Origin: Anaerobutyricum faecale | GTDB taxonomy: Bacteria > Bacillota > Clostridia > Lachnospirales > Lachnospiraceae | Reading direction: 5' to 3' | NCBI GenBank assembly: GCA_019119645.1 | Contig: DWWR01000108.1 | Coordinates: 20,805-84,804 of the forward strand | Length of the DNA stretch: 64,000 bases | Shown: positions 53,672 through 63,383 of the stretch, in pieces | Numbering within the stretch: position 1 is the stretch's first letter | Layout: every line of letters begins with the position of its first letter | Position numbers and translations under genes: made by a program | The notes under the pieces: generated by a model | What the model saw: only the letters and a program-made list of their open reading frames with translations | Told to the model about the DNA's origin: nothing | The model's database searches: none

Positions 53672-55465
53672 ATGAATACAAATAAAATATTCGCCCTGGC
53701 GTTTAATTTCTTCCGCCACTGGAAGGTGAGAGAAAACCGGGTGACCCTCATTGAGAAACTGGATACCGGCGGAGTCGGGAGCCTGTTTGATATACAGAAA
53801 GAATGTGAGAGACGGGGACTGCCCCTGTCTTTTCATGTGATACGCCATGGAGATTACGAGGTGAGCCTTCGGAATCTGCCGGGCCTTTTTGCGCTTTTTA
53901 CCAAAAAGGCATACTACATGGCCACTTCCGCTCATATATTTTTAAATGATAATTTCATGCCCATGGCCTATATGGACATTGCACCGGAGACGACCGTGGT
54001 GCAGCTCTGGCACGGCATGGGTTCCTTTAAAAAGTTCGGCGGTTCCACGGATCTGGAGCCGGAGCTTCTTTCTGAATTAAAACAGGTCAATGAAAATGTA
54101 ACCCATATCCTTGCCAGTTCCGAACACATCCGGAAGAACTATGCGGAAGCTTTCTGCGTGCCGGAAGGGAAAGTTCTTGCTATCGGCTGTCCGCAGGCGG
54201 ATTATTATTTCAGAAACCATGATGTGCGGGAGGTCAGGAAACGGCTGGAGGAGCAGTTCCCGCAGATGAAAGGAAAGAAGATTGCCCTCTATGCGCCGAC
54301 CTTCCGGGATGATGCGGAAAAAGACAGAGAACTGCTGTCGCATTTTGATTTTGAGAAGTTCAACCGGCAGTGTGGGGACGAGTACTGCCTGGCAGTCCGG
54401 CTCCATCCGCAGATTCAGTCCTCGAAGGTGCCGGAACAGGTGCCGGATCTCACCGGATATCCCGATGTGCGGGAACTTCTCCTGATGACAGATCTGCTGA
54501 TCGCCGATTACTCCTCCATCGCTGTGGAGTATTCCCTGCTGGAACGCCCGATCCTCCTTTACGCCTTTGATAAAGAATGGTATCTTGATAAAGACCGGGG
54601 ATTTTATTATGATTATGAAGATACGGCGCCGGGTCCGATTCTTACGACCATGGACGACCTGTGCGGCTGTATCCGGCGGCAGGGCTGGGATATTGACAAG
54701 GTGAAATCCTTCGCCCGGCTGCACAATGACTTTTTTGACAGCCAGTCTGCCCGCCGGGTGGCGGAGTTTTACTTCCCGCCGGGATGCCTGGGAACGGAAA
54801 CAGCTCCGGAGAACGCCGGCACATTTGCCAATGAAAAATATCAACGAAAGGAAACGATTCAAAATATGAAGATTATTGCAGGTCTGGGGAACCCAACCGA
54901 TCAGTATAAAGGAACAAGACACAACGTAGGATTTATGGCCATTGATCGCTTAAGCGAGGCGGAGGGGATCGCCGTAAATCAGCATAAGCACAAGGCCATG
55001 ACCGGCAGCGGTTTTATCGGGGGGCAGCGGGTATTGCTGATGAAACCGCTGACTTATATGAATCTAAGCGGAGAGAGTATCCGCGCGGCGGCGGATTTTT
55101 ATAAGGTGGAGCCGGAGGATATTCTTATTATTTATGACGATATCAGCCTGGAGCCGGGAATGCTCCGCATCCGGAAGAAGGGAAGTGCCGGCGGTCATAA
55201 CGGTATCAAGAGCATTATCAAACATCTGGGATGTGATACATTTCCACGCATCCGTGTGGGTATCGGCGGAGAGAAACATCCGGGACAGGATCTGGCAGAT
55301 TATGTGCTGGGACATTTTTCCGGCGAAGAAAAAGAGCTGCTGGATGAGGCTCTGGACAAAGCGGTGAAAGCGGCACAGCTCATCGCTGCCGATGAGATTG
55401 ACGAAGCCATGAACCGCTACAGTGTGGGTAAGAAAAAACGTGCAAAAGTAAATGAAGAGGTGTAA
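53672..55465 (+). CDS. pth: CDP-glycerol glycerophosphotransferase fused to peptidyl-tRNA hydrolase
   Basis: Residues 1-398 form a TagB/TarF-like CDP-glycerol transferase of teichoic-acid synthesis (QLWHGMGSFKKFG, RLHPQIQ, ADYSSIAVEYSLLERPILLY). Residues 399-597 form a complete peptidyl-tRNA hydrolase that recycles stalled peptidyl-tRNA. It has MKIIAGLGNPTDQYKGTRHN, YDDISLEPG and GGHNGIKS with catalytic His, Asp and Asn. No stop codon lies between them. A GAAAGGAAA sequence sits 11 bases before the internal ATG at 54866, so separate Pth may also be made. mfd follows 3 bases later, the usual pth-mfd order. Confidence 0.88.
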   Translation: MNTNKIFALAFNFFRHWKVRENRVTLIEKLDTGGVGSLFDIQKECERRGLPLSFHVIRHGDYEVSLRNLPGLFALFTKKAYYMATSAHIFLNDNFMPMAYMDIAPETTVVQLWHGMGSFKKFGGSTDLEPELLSELKQVNENVTHILASSEHIRKNYAEAFCVPEGKVLAIGCPQADYYFRNHDVREVRKRLEEQFPQMKGKKIALYAPTFRDDAEKDRELLSHFDFEKFNRQCGDEYCLAVRLHPQIQSSKVPEQVPDLTGYPDVRELLLMTDLLIADYSSIAVEYSLLERPILLYAFDKEWYLDKDRGFYYDYEDTAPGPILTTMDDLCGCIRRQGWDIDKVKSFARLHNDFFDSQSARRVAEFYFPPGCLGTETAPENAGTFANEKYQRKETIQNMKIIAGLGNPTDQYKGTRHNVGFMAIDRLSEAEGIAVNQHKHKAMTGSGFIGGQRVLLMKPLTYMNLSGESIRAAADFYKVEPEDILIIYDDISLEPGMLRIRKKGSAGGHNGIKSIIKHLGCDTFPRIRVGIGGEKHPGQDLADYVLGHFSGEEKELLDEALDKAVKAAQLIAADEIDEAMNRYSVGKKKRAKVNEEV

Positions 55466-55468
55466 TTC

Positions 55469-58400
55469 GTGGGGGTATTAGCAGAACCGCTCCGGCGGCT
55501 TAGTGAATATCTGGAAATAGAAACATATATAAAAGAGGGCCGGTATCCCATCGGCGTCACCGGTTGTGTGGATTCACAGAAGGGACATCTGGTTGCCAAT
55601 CTGGGAGAGAAGGCCGGCTGCCGGCTGGTCATCACCTGGAAAGAGGAAAAGGCCAGGGAGATTTACGAGGATTTAAGCTTTTTTGACAGAAACACCATGC
55701 ACTATCCGTCAAAGGACATTTTGTTTTACAGTGCGGACGTGCACAGCAATCATACGACTACAAAGCGTATGAAGGTATTAAAGCAGCTGGCATCGGGCCG
55801 GCCGCTGACCATTGTGCTCTGTCTGGATGTTCTCATGGAAAAGATGATTCCGCCGGAAAGTTTTCGGGAAAATATTCTGACCATCGGGCTGGACTCCATA
55901 GTGAAAACCGATGAACTTCGGAAAACTCTGGTGGAAATGGGATATCAGAGTAATGGTCTGGTGGAGGGACCGGGAGAATTCTCTGTGAGGGGAGACATTG
56001 TGGATGTGTTCCCGCTGACCGAGGAGAGCCCGGTTCGTATTGAACTCTGGGGCGATGAGATCGACTCCATGCGCTCTTTTGATGTGGAGAGCCAGAGAAG
56101 CATTGAAAATCTGGAAGAAATACGTATCTACCCGGCGTCGGAGATTATTCTCAAACAGGAGAAAATGCCGGAGGCCATCCGCCGGATGAAGGAAGAATAT
56201 GTCCATCAGGCGGAAATATTCAAAAAAGAAAAGAAGCGACAGGAAAAGGAACGACTTCGGAAAATGGTTGAAGCGACAGAAGATGAACTCTCTTCCCTGG
56301 GCACCGCGGCCGGAGGTGAAACTCTGCTGTCGTATTTTTATGAGAAAACGGCTTCTCTCCTTGATTACCTGCCGGAGGATACGATGATTTTTATCGACGA
56401 GCCCCACCGGGTGGAGGAAAAAGGAAGAACCAGTGAGCAGGAATTCTCTCTGTCCATGCAGAGTCGTCTGGAAGGAGGGTATGTGCTGCCGTCCCAGGCA
56501 GATTTGCTGTACGGCTGCGAGGAGACGGTGTTTCATATCCTGAAGCGGCCGACGCTTCTGCTGTCCGGCATGATACAGCAGTATGAGCTTTTTAAACCGG
56601 CAGTTTCCGTGCATATCGAAGCCAGGTCTATTTATTCCTACAATAACAGTTTTGACCAGCTCATCAAGGATCTGCAGCATTGGTCCAGAGAAAAATATCA
56701 GATTATGCTCATGTCTTCTTCGGCCACCAGAGCCAGACGACTGGCGGAAGATATCCGGGACGAGGGGCTGCTGGCCTACTTTGCCGAGGACTACGGACGG
56801 GAAATCCATCCGGGTGAGGTGATGGTCACCTGCGGACGGTTAAACAGTGGATTTGAATATCCGACCATCAAGTTTGTGGTTTTGTCGGAAAAAGACATTT
56901 TCAAGGAACGCAGACACAAAAGCCGCAAGAAAAAAAGTCAGTACAGCGGCCAGAAAATCCGCTCCCTGGCGGATATCTCCATCGGCGATTATGTGGTTCA
57001 CGAGAAATACGGACTGGGTATTTACCGGGGAATGGAACAGATTGAGACCGACGGAGTGGCGAAAGATTATATTAACATCGAATATAAGGATTCCAGCAAT
57101 TTATTTATCCCGGCGTCACAGCTGGATATCATACAGAAATACGCCGGAGCCGGGGCCAGGAAACCGAAATTAAATAAACTGGGAGGAAATGAATGGGAGA
57201 AGACCAAGTCCCGTGTCCGCTCCCAGGTGCAGATTGCAGCCAAAGATCTGGTGGAACTTTATGCCCAGCGGCAGGCCCGGGAAGGATACGCTTACGGTCC
57301 GGATACTGTCTGGCAGACGGAATTTGAGGAACTCTTTCCGTATGAGGAGACGGAAGACCAGCTTTCTGCCATTGAAGATACCAAACGGGATATGGAAAGT
57401 CACAAGATCATGGATCGCTTAATCTGCGGCGATGTGGGTTACGGCAAGACGGAGATCGCCATCCGGGCGGCCTTTAAGGCGGTGATGGAGAGCAAACAGG
57501 TGGTGTATCTGGTGCCGACCACCATTCTGGCTCAGCAGATTTATAATTCCTTCGTGGAGCGGATGAAACATTATCCGGTAAAAATCTGCATGCTTTCCCG
57601 CTTCTGCACACCCAAGGAGACGAAACAGATTCAGGAAGCACTGAAAAAAGGTACCATGGACATTGTCATCGGAACCCACAAGGTGCTTTCCAAGAGTATC
57701 CAGTACAAAGATCTGGGCCTGCTTATCATCGATGAGGAACAGCGTTTCGGCGTGAAACAGAAAGAAAAAATCAAACAGATGAAGAAAAACGTAGATGTTC
57801 TGGCCCTGTCGGCGACGCCGATTCCGCGAACATTGCACATGAGTCTGGCGGGCATCCGGGATATGAGTGTGCTGGAAATGCCTCCGGTGGACCGGCGCTC
57901 CATCCAGACCTACGTGCTGGAATACAATGAAGAACTGGTGCGGGAGGCCATCGAGAGAGAGCTTGCCCGGGGCGGACAGGTATTTTATGTCTACAACCGT
58001 GTCAATAATATTGACAGTGTGGCGGCGGACGTTCAGAAACTGGTGCCTGGAGCCGTGGTGGAATTCGCCCACGGACAGATGGGCGAGCGTCAGCTGGAAC
58101 AGATTATGTTTGCCTTTGTCAACAAAGAGATTGATGTGCTGGTATCCACCACCATTATCGAGACGGGACTGGACATTTCCAATGCCAACACCATCATCAT
58201 CCATGACGCTCAAAACTTTGGACTGTCCCAGCTCTATCAGCTTCGGGGGCGGGTGGGCCGCTCCAACCGGACCGCCTATGCGTTTCTCATGTACCGGCGA
58301 AACTCCATCTTAAAAGAGGAAGCCGAGAAGCGTCTCAAGGCCATCCGGGAGTTTACAGATCTGGGCAGCGGCTTTAAAATCGCCATGCGTGATCTGGAAA

Positions 58401-58987
58401 TCCGGGGCGCGGGTAATCTGCTGGGCGCCGAGCAGTCCGGACACATGGAGGCGGTGGGATATGATCTTTATTGTAAGATGCTCAACGACGCCGTCATGCA
58501 GATGAAAGGCGAGAAACAGGAGGAAGATACCTTCGAGACCACCGTGGATTTATCCATCGATGCCTACATTCCTGCTTCCTATGTGGGAAATGAAAGTCAG
58601 AAACTGGAGCTGTACAAGCGGATCGCGGTCATCGAAAATCAGGAAGAATACGAGGATCTCACCGAAGAACTCACCGACCGCTACGGCGATGTGCCGGCGC
58701 CGACGCTGCGTCTTATGGATGTGGCTCTGGTCAAACAGCAGGCCCATCAGGCGTGGATTCTCGCCATCGAGCAGAAAGGCACGGCGCTTTCCTTTGTCAT
58801 GAACGCCCGGGCGAAAGTCAAGGTGGATGAAATCGACGATTTCTTAAAATCCTTCCGCGGCCGGATGCGGATCCGTCCGGAAACCAATCCGGTTTTCGTC
58901 TATGACCCGGGGGAGATTCCGAAAAAAGATCTTCTGGCGAGAGTCAAAGAGATCATCGCCCGCATTGACGGACTGCTGGAACGGTGA
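55469..58987 (+). CDS. mfd: Transcription-repair coupling factor Mfd
   Basis: Mfd removes stalled RNA polymerase and recruits UvrA to damage. The 1172-aa protein has the UvrB-like N-terminal module, the RNA-polymerase-interacting domain around SIGDYVVHEKYGLGIYRG, and the SF2 translocase with GDVGYGKTEIA and DEEQRFGVKQKE. The late helicase motif TTIIETGLDISNANT and the C-terminal TRCF domain follow. The start is GTG at 55469, directly after the pth stop, with GAGGTG upstream. Its length is normal. Confidence 0.98.
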   Translation: MGVLAEPLRRLSEYLEIETYIKEGRYPIGVTGCVDSQKGHLVANLGEKAGCRLVITWKEEKAREIYEDLSFFDRNTMHYPSKDILFYSADVHSNHTTTKRMKVLKQLASGRPLTIVLCLDVLMEKMIPPESFRENILTIGLDSIVKTDELRKTLVEMGYQSNGLVEGPGEFSVRGDIVDVFPLTEESPVRIELWGDEIDSMRSFDVESQRSIENLEEIRIYPASEIILKQEKMPEAIRRMKEEYVHQAEIFKKEKKRQEKERLRKMVEATEDELSSLGTAAGGETLLSYFYEKTASLLDYLPEDTMIFIDEPHRVEEKGRTSEQEFSLSMQSRLEGGYVLPSQADLLYGCEETVFHILKRPTLLLSGMIQQYELFKPAVSVHIEARSIYSYNNSFDQLIKDLQHWSREKYQIMLMSSSATRARRLAEDIRDEGLLAYFAEDYGREIHPGEVMVTCGRLNSGFEYPTIKFVVLSEKDIFKERRHKSRKKKSQYSGQKIRSLADISIGDYVVHEKYGLGIYRGMEQIETDGVAKDYINIEYKDSSNLFIPASQLDIIQKYAGAGARKPKLNKLGGNEWEKTKSRVRSQVQIAAKDLVELYAQRQAREGYAYGPDTVWQTEFEELFPYEETEDQLSAIEDTKRDMESHKIMDRLICGDVGYGKTEIAIRAAFKAVMESKQVVYLVPTTILAQQIYNSFVERMKHYPVKICMLSRFCTPKETKQIQEALKKGTMDIVIGTHKVLSKSIQYKDLGLLIIDEEQRFGVKQKEKIKQMKKNVDVLALSATPIPRTLHMSLAGIRDMSVLEMPPVDRRSIQTYVLEYNEELVREAIERELARGGQVFYVYNRVNNIDSVAADVQKLVPGAVVEFAHGQMGERQLEQIMFAFVNKEIDVLVSTTIIETGLDISNANTIIIHDAQNFGLSQLYQLRGRVGRSNRTAYAFLMYRRNSILKEEAEKRLKAIREFTDLGSGFKIAMRDLEIRGAGNLLGAEQSGHMEAVGYDLYCKMLNDAVMQMKGEKQEEDTFETTVDLSIDAYIPASYVGNESQKLELYKRIAVIENQEEYEDLTEELTDRYGDVPAPTLRLMDVALVKQQAHQAWILAIEQKGTALSFVMNARAKVKVDEIDDFLKSFRGRMRIRPETNPVFVYDPGEIPKKDLLARVKEIIARIDGLLER

Positions 58988-59153
58988 GCGATGCGGTGCG
59001 GCCGGACAGAAAGTCCCATAGGACAAATATCTTTTGACCATATTATAGAAATATTGTACAATACAGGAGAAATAAAACGAACAGAGATATTCGTTTTATA
59101 AATACAGATTTTTGATTTCGTGTCAAAATAAAAGGAAATACAGGAGGTAAGCA

Positions 59154-60431
59154 ATGAAACACAGTACAAAACGCCTGGCGGCTGCGGCCATGGGTCTTGT
59201 TCTTGCCATAGGCACCATGACCGGCTGCGGCAATTCCGGCGGAAAAGGGGAAGTTACACAGAATGGAAATGAGACGCTGTTCACCTATGACGAGGTGGAT
59301 GTTCCCCTGAAAAAAGCGTGGATTTACGGAAAAATGACAGCGGCTCAGTACGAGGCTTCTTATTCTTCTTATTTCGGGGATAATTTCTGGACCATGGATA
59401 TGGGGACCGACGATGAAGGAAATGCGCAGACTTTTGAAGACTACGCCAAAGAACAGATCATCGCCCGCATCAAACAGATTATCGTTCTGAATAATCACGC
59501 TGAGGAAGCGGGGGCTTCTTTGAGTGAGGACGAAGAAAAACAGTGTGAAGAATACGCGGAAGCCTTCGCCAAAGATGAATCCGGAGCGGAGATTCTGGCA
59601 GAGTGCGGCGCCGATAAAGATGATATGACAGAGATCTACGAGGAAAATGCGCTGGCGGCCAAGGTGCAGGAATATATGGTCAAGGATACCGACACGAACG
59701 TCAGTGACGATGAGGCAAGAGAGACTACCATCTCCCGTGTGGTATTTGCCACGACTACCACAGACGATGAGGGAAATACTGTGGACATGAGCGATGAAGA
59801 GAAGGCGCAGGTATTATCCACAGCCCAGGCGGCTCTGGCAAAACTGCAGTCCGGAACTGATATAGCAGATATTGCCAAAGAGCAGAACTACACCAATACT
59901 TCAGAAACTTTCGCAGTCGGAGAATCCGAGGAAGGCGAAGCCTTTGAGAAGCTGCTGGCCACCATGAAAGACGGCGACATCACCCAGGAAGTGCAGGAAT
60001 GTGATAACGGCTATGTCATCGCAAGACTGGACGCGTACACCGATGCCGATGCCACCGAAAGCAACCGGCAGTCCATCATCTCTGAGCGTCAGCAGACGAA
60101 GTTCTCCGAAGTTTATGACGGATGGACCAAAGACCTGGAGGCAGAATGGAATTACGATGAAGACGTGAACCAGGAACTGTGGGCAGAGCTGGTGCTTCAC
60201 ACAGAAGAAAGCACAGCCACAGAAGTTGCCACAGAGACAGCTCCGGCACAGACAGCCACAGCGGCCGGAGCAGCCGATACCACAGCAGCGTCCACGGAAA
60301 CTACGACAGCGGCCGGAGCAGCCGATACCACGGCAGCGTCCACGGAGACCACGACAGCAGCCGGTGCAGCGGATACAGCGGCATCTACAGAAGCGGCAGC
60401 GGCCACATCGGCAGCCGGGGAAGCACAGTAA
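59154..60431 (+). CDS. PrsA/SurA-like lipoprotein foldase
   Basis: The 425-aa precursor has a signal peptide with lipobox MTGC (Cys25). The N-terminal helical chaperone-like region is followed by a diverged parvulin-type section (about residues 195-300, ISRVVFATTTT to DNGYVIARLDAYTD) that lacks many canonical PPIase residues. The C-terminus is a low-complexity Ala/Thr tail with three tandem repeats. It is likely an extracytoplasmic folding factor. AGGAGG precedes the ATG. Confidence 0.78.
   Translation: MKHSTKRLAAAAMGLVLAIGTMTGCGNSGGKGEVTQNGNETLFTYDEVDVPLKKAWIYGKMTAAQYEASYSSYFGDNFWTMDMGTDDEGNAQTFEDYAKEQIIARIKQIIVLNNHAEEAGASLSEDEEKQCEEYAEAFAKDESGAEILAECGADKDDMTEIYEENALAAKVQEYMVKDTDTNVSDDEARETTISRVVFATTTTDDEGNTVDMSDEEKAQVLSTAQAALAKLQSGTDIADIAKEQNYTNTSETFAVGESEEGEAFEKLLATMKDGDITQEVQECDNGYVIARLDAYTDADATESNRQSIISERQQTKFSEVYDGWTKDLEAEWNYDEDVNQELWAELVLHTEESTATEVATETAPAQTATAAGAADTTAASTETTTAAGAADTTAASTETTTAAGAADTAASTEAAAATSAAGEAQ
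60261..60404 (+). repeat. 48-bp tandem repeat in the lipoprotein tail
   Basis: 60261-60308 and 60309-60356 are nearly identical units encoding AAGAADTTAASTETTT. A third, diverged unit starts at 60357. The copy number probably varies between strains. Confidence 0.85.
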
Positions 60432-60460
60432 GGGCTGACAGCCAGATATTATAAAAAAGA

Positions 60461-60542
60461 AAAAAGCGGTCGATTTTGACAGGTTTTCCTTGCTGCAGAT
60501 TCATTCTGCACGAGACAGCTGTCACATTCGGCCGCTTTTTTT
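60461..60542. terminator. Bidirectional terminator
   Basis: AAAAAAGCGG pairs with CCGCTTTTTT at the base of a long stem-loop. It lies between converging genes (lipoprotein and formamidase). Confidence 0.7.
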
Positions 60543-60642
60543 CAAAAAACAGAAATAACATTAAAACAGGAATACCATCGATTCCTGAGAACCAATGGTA
60601 TCCCTGTGAGAAAGTTCATATGTACATTTTCTTATAAATCTA

Positions 60643-61707
60643 TCAGTCTTCTGTATATTTTAAACCTTTATAGGAATGAATGCCATAAGGATCGGCTCCC
60701 GGCTCGGTACCAAATCTTCCGCCGGTAGTAGGATATCCGTAGATAGATCCGTCTTTGATTTCCATCTCGTCTTCCCACGGAAGGTGATACTTTCCGGCTG
60801 CCAGATCTTTAATATATGTTAAACCGGCATCGGATTCGCCGCCTGGTTTTGCCACATATCCTCTGTGTCCCAGATTGTAGATATTATTTTCCAGGCCCCA
60901 TTCTCTTCGGGCGGCATCCGCATTTTCCGGGAAAATTTCTCCGGTGACGATCTCATAAGGATTTCTCTGTCCCTGTACCAGAACAGTACCATCATAGTTG
61001 GTAATCTGACCTTCACCAAAGTAATAAAATACACCGTCATAGCCAGCGAGGTTGACAGACACTGTGTACATCAGGTTATGCCATGCATTGGAACGATTGG
61101 TGAGAATCCACTGATCATTGACCTGAGTGCTGTAGCCGGAGATACGGATATAAACGTTGCAGCCTTTGTATGCAGCTTCTCTGGCCAGTTCAGGAATCAT
61201 GCCGTCATGACAGATACAGACAGCCAGCTTGGATCCTCCAGGTCCGTCGCACACAGGCATGCCCAGATCTCCGGGATACCATGGTTCGATAGGATTCCAT
61301 GGAAACAATTTTCTGTATTTCAGACAAATTTCTCCGTCAGGATTAATGATGATTGCAGTATTATAAGGATTCTTTGAAGGGTCCGGATTCCTTTCCATAA
61401 TGGAAAATACGCCGTATACGCCTTCTTCTTTACATGCCTTGGCAAAAGCATCGGTTTCCTTTCCCGGGATATCGCAAAGGAATTCTTCCGTCAGCCATTT
61501 TGACGTATTTAATCCCTGGGTGCTGTACTCAGGAAAGACGATCAGTTCGGCGCCGGGATATCCGGCCTTGGTGGCGTGCAGAGTACGGATGATCTCTTTG
61601 ACCTGATTATCGATATCCTTTCTGGAATTAACAATTGGAACAGGCATCTGAACTGCTGCGACTAAAAAACCCTTACTCGGTTTGTTCATACTTCCAATAC
61701 TTCCCAT
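60643..61707 (-). CDS. amiF: Formamidase (AmiF-like, nitrilase superfamily)
   Basis: It hydrolyses formamide (or a short aliphatic amide) to ammonium and the acid. The nitrilase Glu-Lys-Cys triad is present: FPEYST, YRKLFPW and CICHDGM. The 354-aa length and sequence fit AmiF/AmiE. The start ATG 61707 has AGGAGG on the minus strand. A promoter and terminator leader (61757-61838) precede it, and a LysR-type regulator lies immediately upstream in the same direction. Confidence 0.9.
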   Translation of the reverse strand: MGSIGSMNKPSKGFLVAAVQMPVPIVNSRKDIDNQVKEIIRTLHATKAGYPGAELIVFPEYSTQGLNTSKWLTEEFLCDIPGKETDAFAKACKEEGVYGVFSIMERNPDPSKNPYNTAIIINPDGEICLKYRKLFPWNPIEPWYPGDLGMPVCDGPGGSKLAVCICHDGMIPELAREAAYKGCNVYIRISGYSTQVNDQWILTNRSNAWHNLMYTVSVNLAGYDGVFYYFGEGQITNYDGTVLVQGQRNPYEIVTGEIFPENADAARREWGLENNIYNLGHRGYVAKPGGESDAGLTYIKDLAAGKYHLPWEDEMEIKDGSIYGYPTTGGRFGTEPGADPYGIHSYKGLKYTED

Positions 61708-61756
61708 AATATATTCCTCCTGTCTATAACAATGTTTGGCCCAATTATTCCGGAAT

Positions 61757-61838
61757 AAGAAAAGGCGTCCGGAAATGAAATCCGAACGCCTTTGTCTGGG
61801 ACTGAGCACAATATAGCATGGGAAATGAAATCAGGCAA
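61757..61838 (-). promoter_or_regulatory. Formamidase promoter and terminator-type leader
   Basis: On the minus strand TTGCCT and TATATT are 17 bp apart, then AGACAAAGGCGTT leads into a hairpin (AAGGCGTTCGGA with TCCGGACGCCTT) and TTCTT. This comes before the amidase start, so transcription must pass a terminator. The 13-mer is identical to that in the amtB leader (12052-12064 complement). Confidence 0.7.
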
Positions 61839-62760
61839 ACAAAATATTTTTGTGAGATTTCAAAAGATTCTTACAATACCCTCTGGTATAATCCATGAAA
61901 TCCGACACGGCCTCCGTCGTCGGGCAGTCTTTCGGCCGGATAAATCCCACGTTCCAGCACAGGCGTTCTTTAATGGGAATCGCCCGCAAAGAGCTATTTT
62001 TCATATCCTTAAAAATGTAATGCATAGAAAGGGTATTTCCGTGCCCTTCCCTGCACAATTTGTAGCTCAGGCTGAAACCGCTGGTAGTAAAAAATATATT
62101 TGGCTCAATGCCATACCGGCCGCAGGCTGTGAGAAAGAGATCATGGATCACAAAACGCTCATTTTCCAGAATCATGGGCTCCGTGGAAATGTCTTTCAGG
62201 GAAACCTCGCGGCTGTGGTAAAAACGACTCTGGGGTGACACGATAAGATAAAGATCCATGGAAAATAAGGGGTCGATGCGCACGCCCTCTGTGCCGTCGG
62301 TATATGGAGAGATACCGATGTCATACTGGCCCGCGCGAACCTGACTGATCACATCTTTATCCGGAAATTCCATATAATTGATCCGGGGATGATGTTTGCC
62401 GCTGTGCCGCCGGTTATAATCCAGAATATACTCCGGCGAAAAAAAACGGACAATGCCATATGCGCAGGCCAGGCGGACGATGCCGTTTTCCCGTGCCTGT
62501 GTCAGATTGATCTCCCGTCTGGCTTTGTCAAAAGCCGATGTGATCGCCACGGCATATTTAAAAAATATATCTCCGTACACAGTGGGGGAGACACCTCCGC
62601 CGGTTCTCTCAAACAAAGGTACATTCAGTTCCTTTTCCATCTTGTGTATCATATAGCTGATACCCTGCGGGGAGGTATACATTTCCTCAGAAGCCTTTGA
62701 AAAACTCTGTTCTTCATATGTCTTGATAAATCCCTCGATGTCATTAATATTCACAGCCAT
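61831..62760 (-). CDS. LysR-family transcriptional regulator
   Basis: This 309-aa regulator has an N-terminal winged helix-turn-helix (EEQSFSKASEEMYTSPQGIS, then MIHKMEKELNVPLFERT) and a C-terminal ligand-binding domain. It precedes the formamidase gene in the same direction, so it probably controls amide use; the ligand is unknown. Its 3' end overlaps the -35 of the formamidase promoter. Confidence 0.9.
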   Translation of the reverse strand: MAVNINDIEGFIKTYEEQSFSKASEEMYTSPQGISYMIHKMEKELNVPLFERTGGGVSPTVYGDIFFKYAVAITSAFDKARREINLTQARENGIVRLACAYGIVRFFSPEYILDYNRRHSGKHHPRINYMEFPDKDVISQVRAGQYDIGISPYTDGTEGVRIDPLFSMDLYLIVSPQSRFYHSREVSLKDISTEPMILENERFVIHDLFLTACGRYGIEPNIFFTTSGFSLSYKLCREGHGNTLSMHYIFKDMKNSSLRAIPIKERLCWNVGFIRPKDCPTTEAVSDFMDYTRGYCKNLLKSHKNILFA

Positions 62761-62852
62761 CCCTCCTGTCTGTCAGCCCCTGTCAGCGATTGTAAAATGG
62801 CGGCAAAACGCTCCGGAAACGAAGAACCGGCAAAACCGCCGTCCTCTTCTCT

Positions 62853-63287
62853 TTACCGGGGATTCGTTCCTGTTTCCCGGGCCGTATCCTCTTCGGACGC
62901 CGCCGGCCCGTCGCCGTGCATGGAAGCGTGCTCCTTTACCAGTTCATCATGCAGGGTGACCGAATCCCAAACCGCGTTGTGCTCTGTCAGCGAAGCTTTC
63001 AGGTCAATCTGCGGCACTCGTTTTTTCGCCATCTGCGATAAAAAAGCATTCAGCCTGCCGACAGAAAGACCGGCAAATACCAGCATGGCGTCTTCAAACT
63101 CCGCAGGAGCCTCCGTCAGATACTCCTTCTGATCTTCCTCTTTACCGAACGCCAGCAGTCCCAGCGGCATATGATATTGGGAAGGCGAAACGATCCGCAC
63201 CCGTATCTTCATCTGAACAGCAGTCAACTGAATGACACTGCGGGTTTTCCTGTCATTGATATTATACAAAAGTAATGTCTCTCTCAT
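62853..63287 (-). CDS. DUF3783 protein
   Basis: This 144-aa protein matches DUF3783: RETLLLYNINDRK at the start, then IRVRIVSPSQYHMPLGLLAF. The C-terminal part is helical and ends in an acidic tail. ATG 63287 follows AAGGGTACG; the frame extends upstream to 63380 without a site. The function is unknown. Confidence 0.8.
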   Translation of the reverse strand: MRETLLLYNINDRKTRSVIQLTAVQMKIRVRIVSPSQYHMPLGLLAFGKEEDQKEYLTEAPAEFEDAMLVFAGLSVGRLNAFLSQMAKKRVPQIDLKASLTEHNAVWDSVTLHDELVKEHASMHGDGPAASEEDTARETGTNPR

Positions 63288-63383
63288 AAAACGTACCCTT
63301 TCCTTCAATGAAAATGTGATGGGATCCAGCCACAAGACCCCGTATTGAAAAATTATAACATGGGATGGGGGAGGATACAAATT

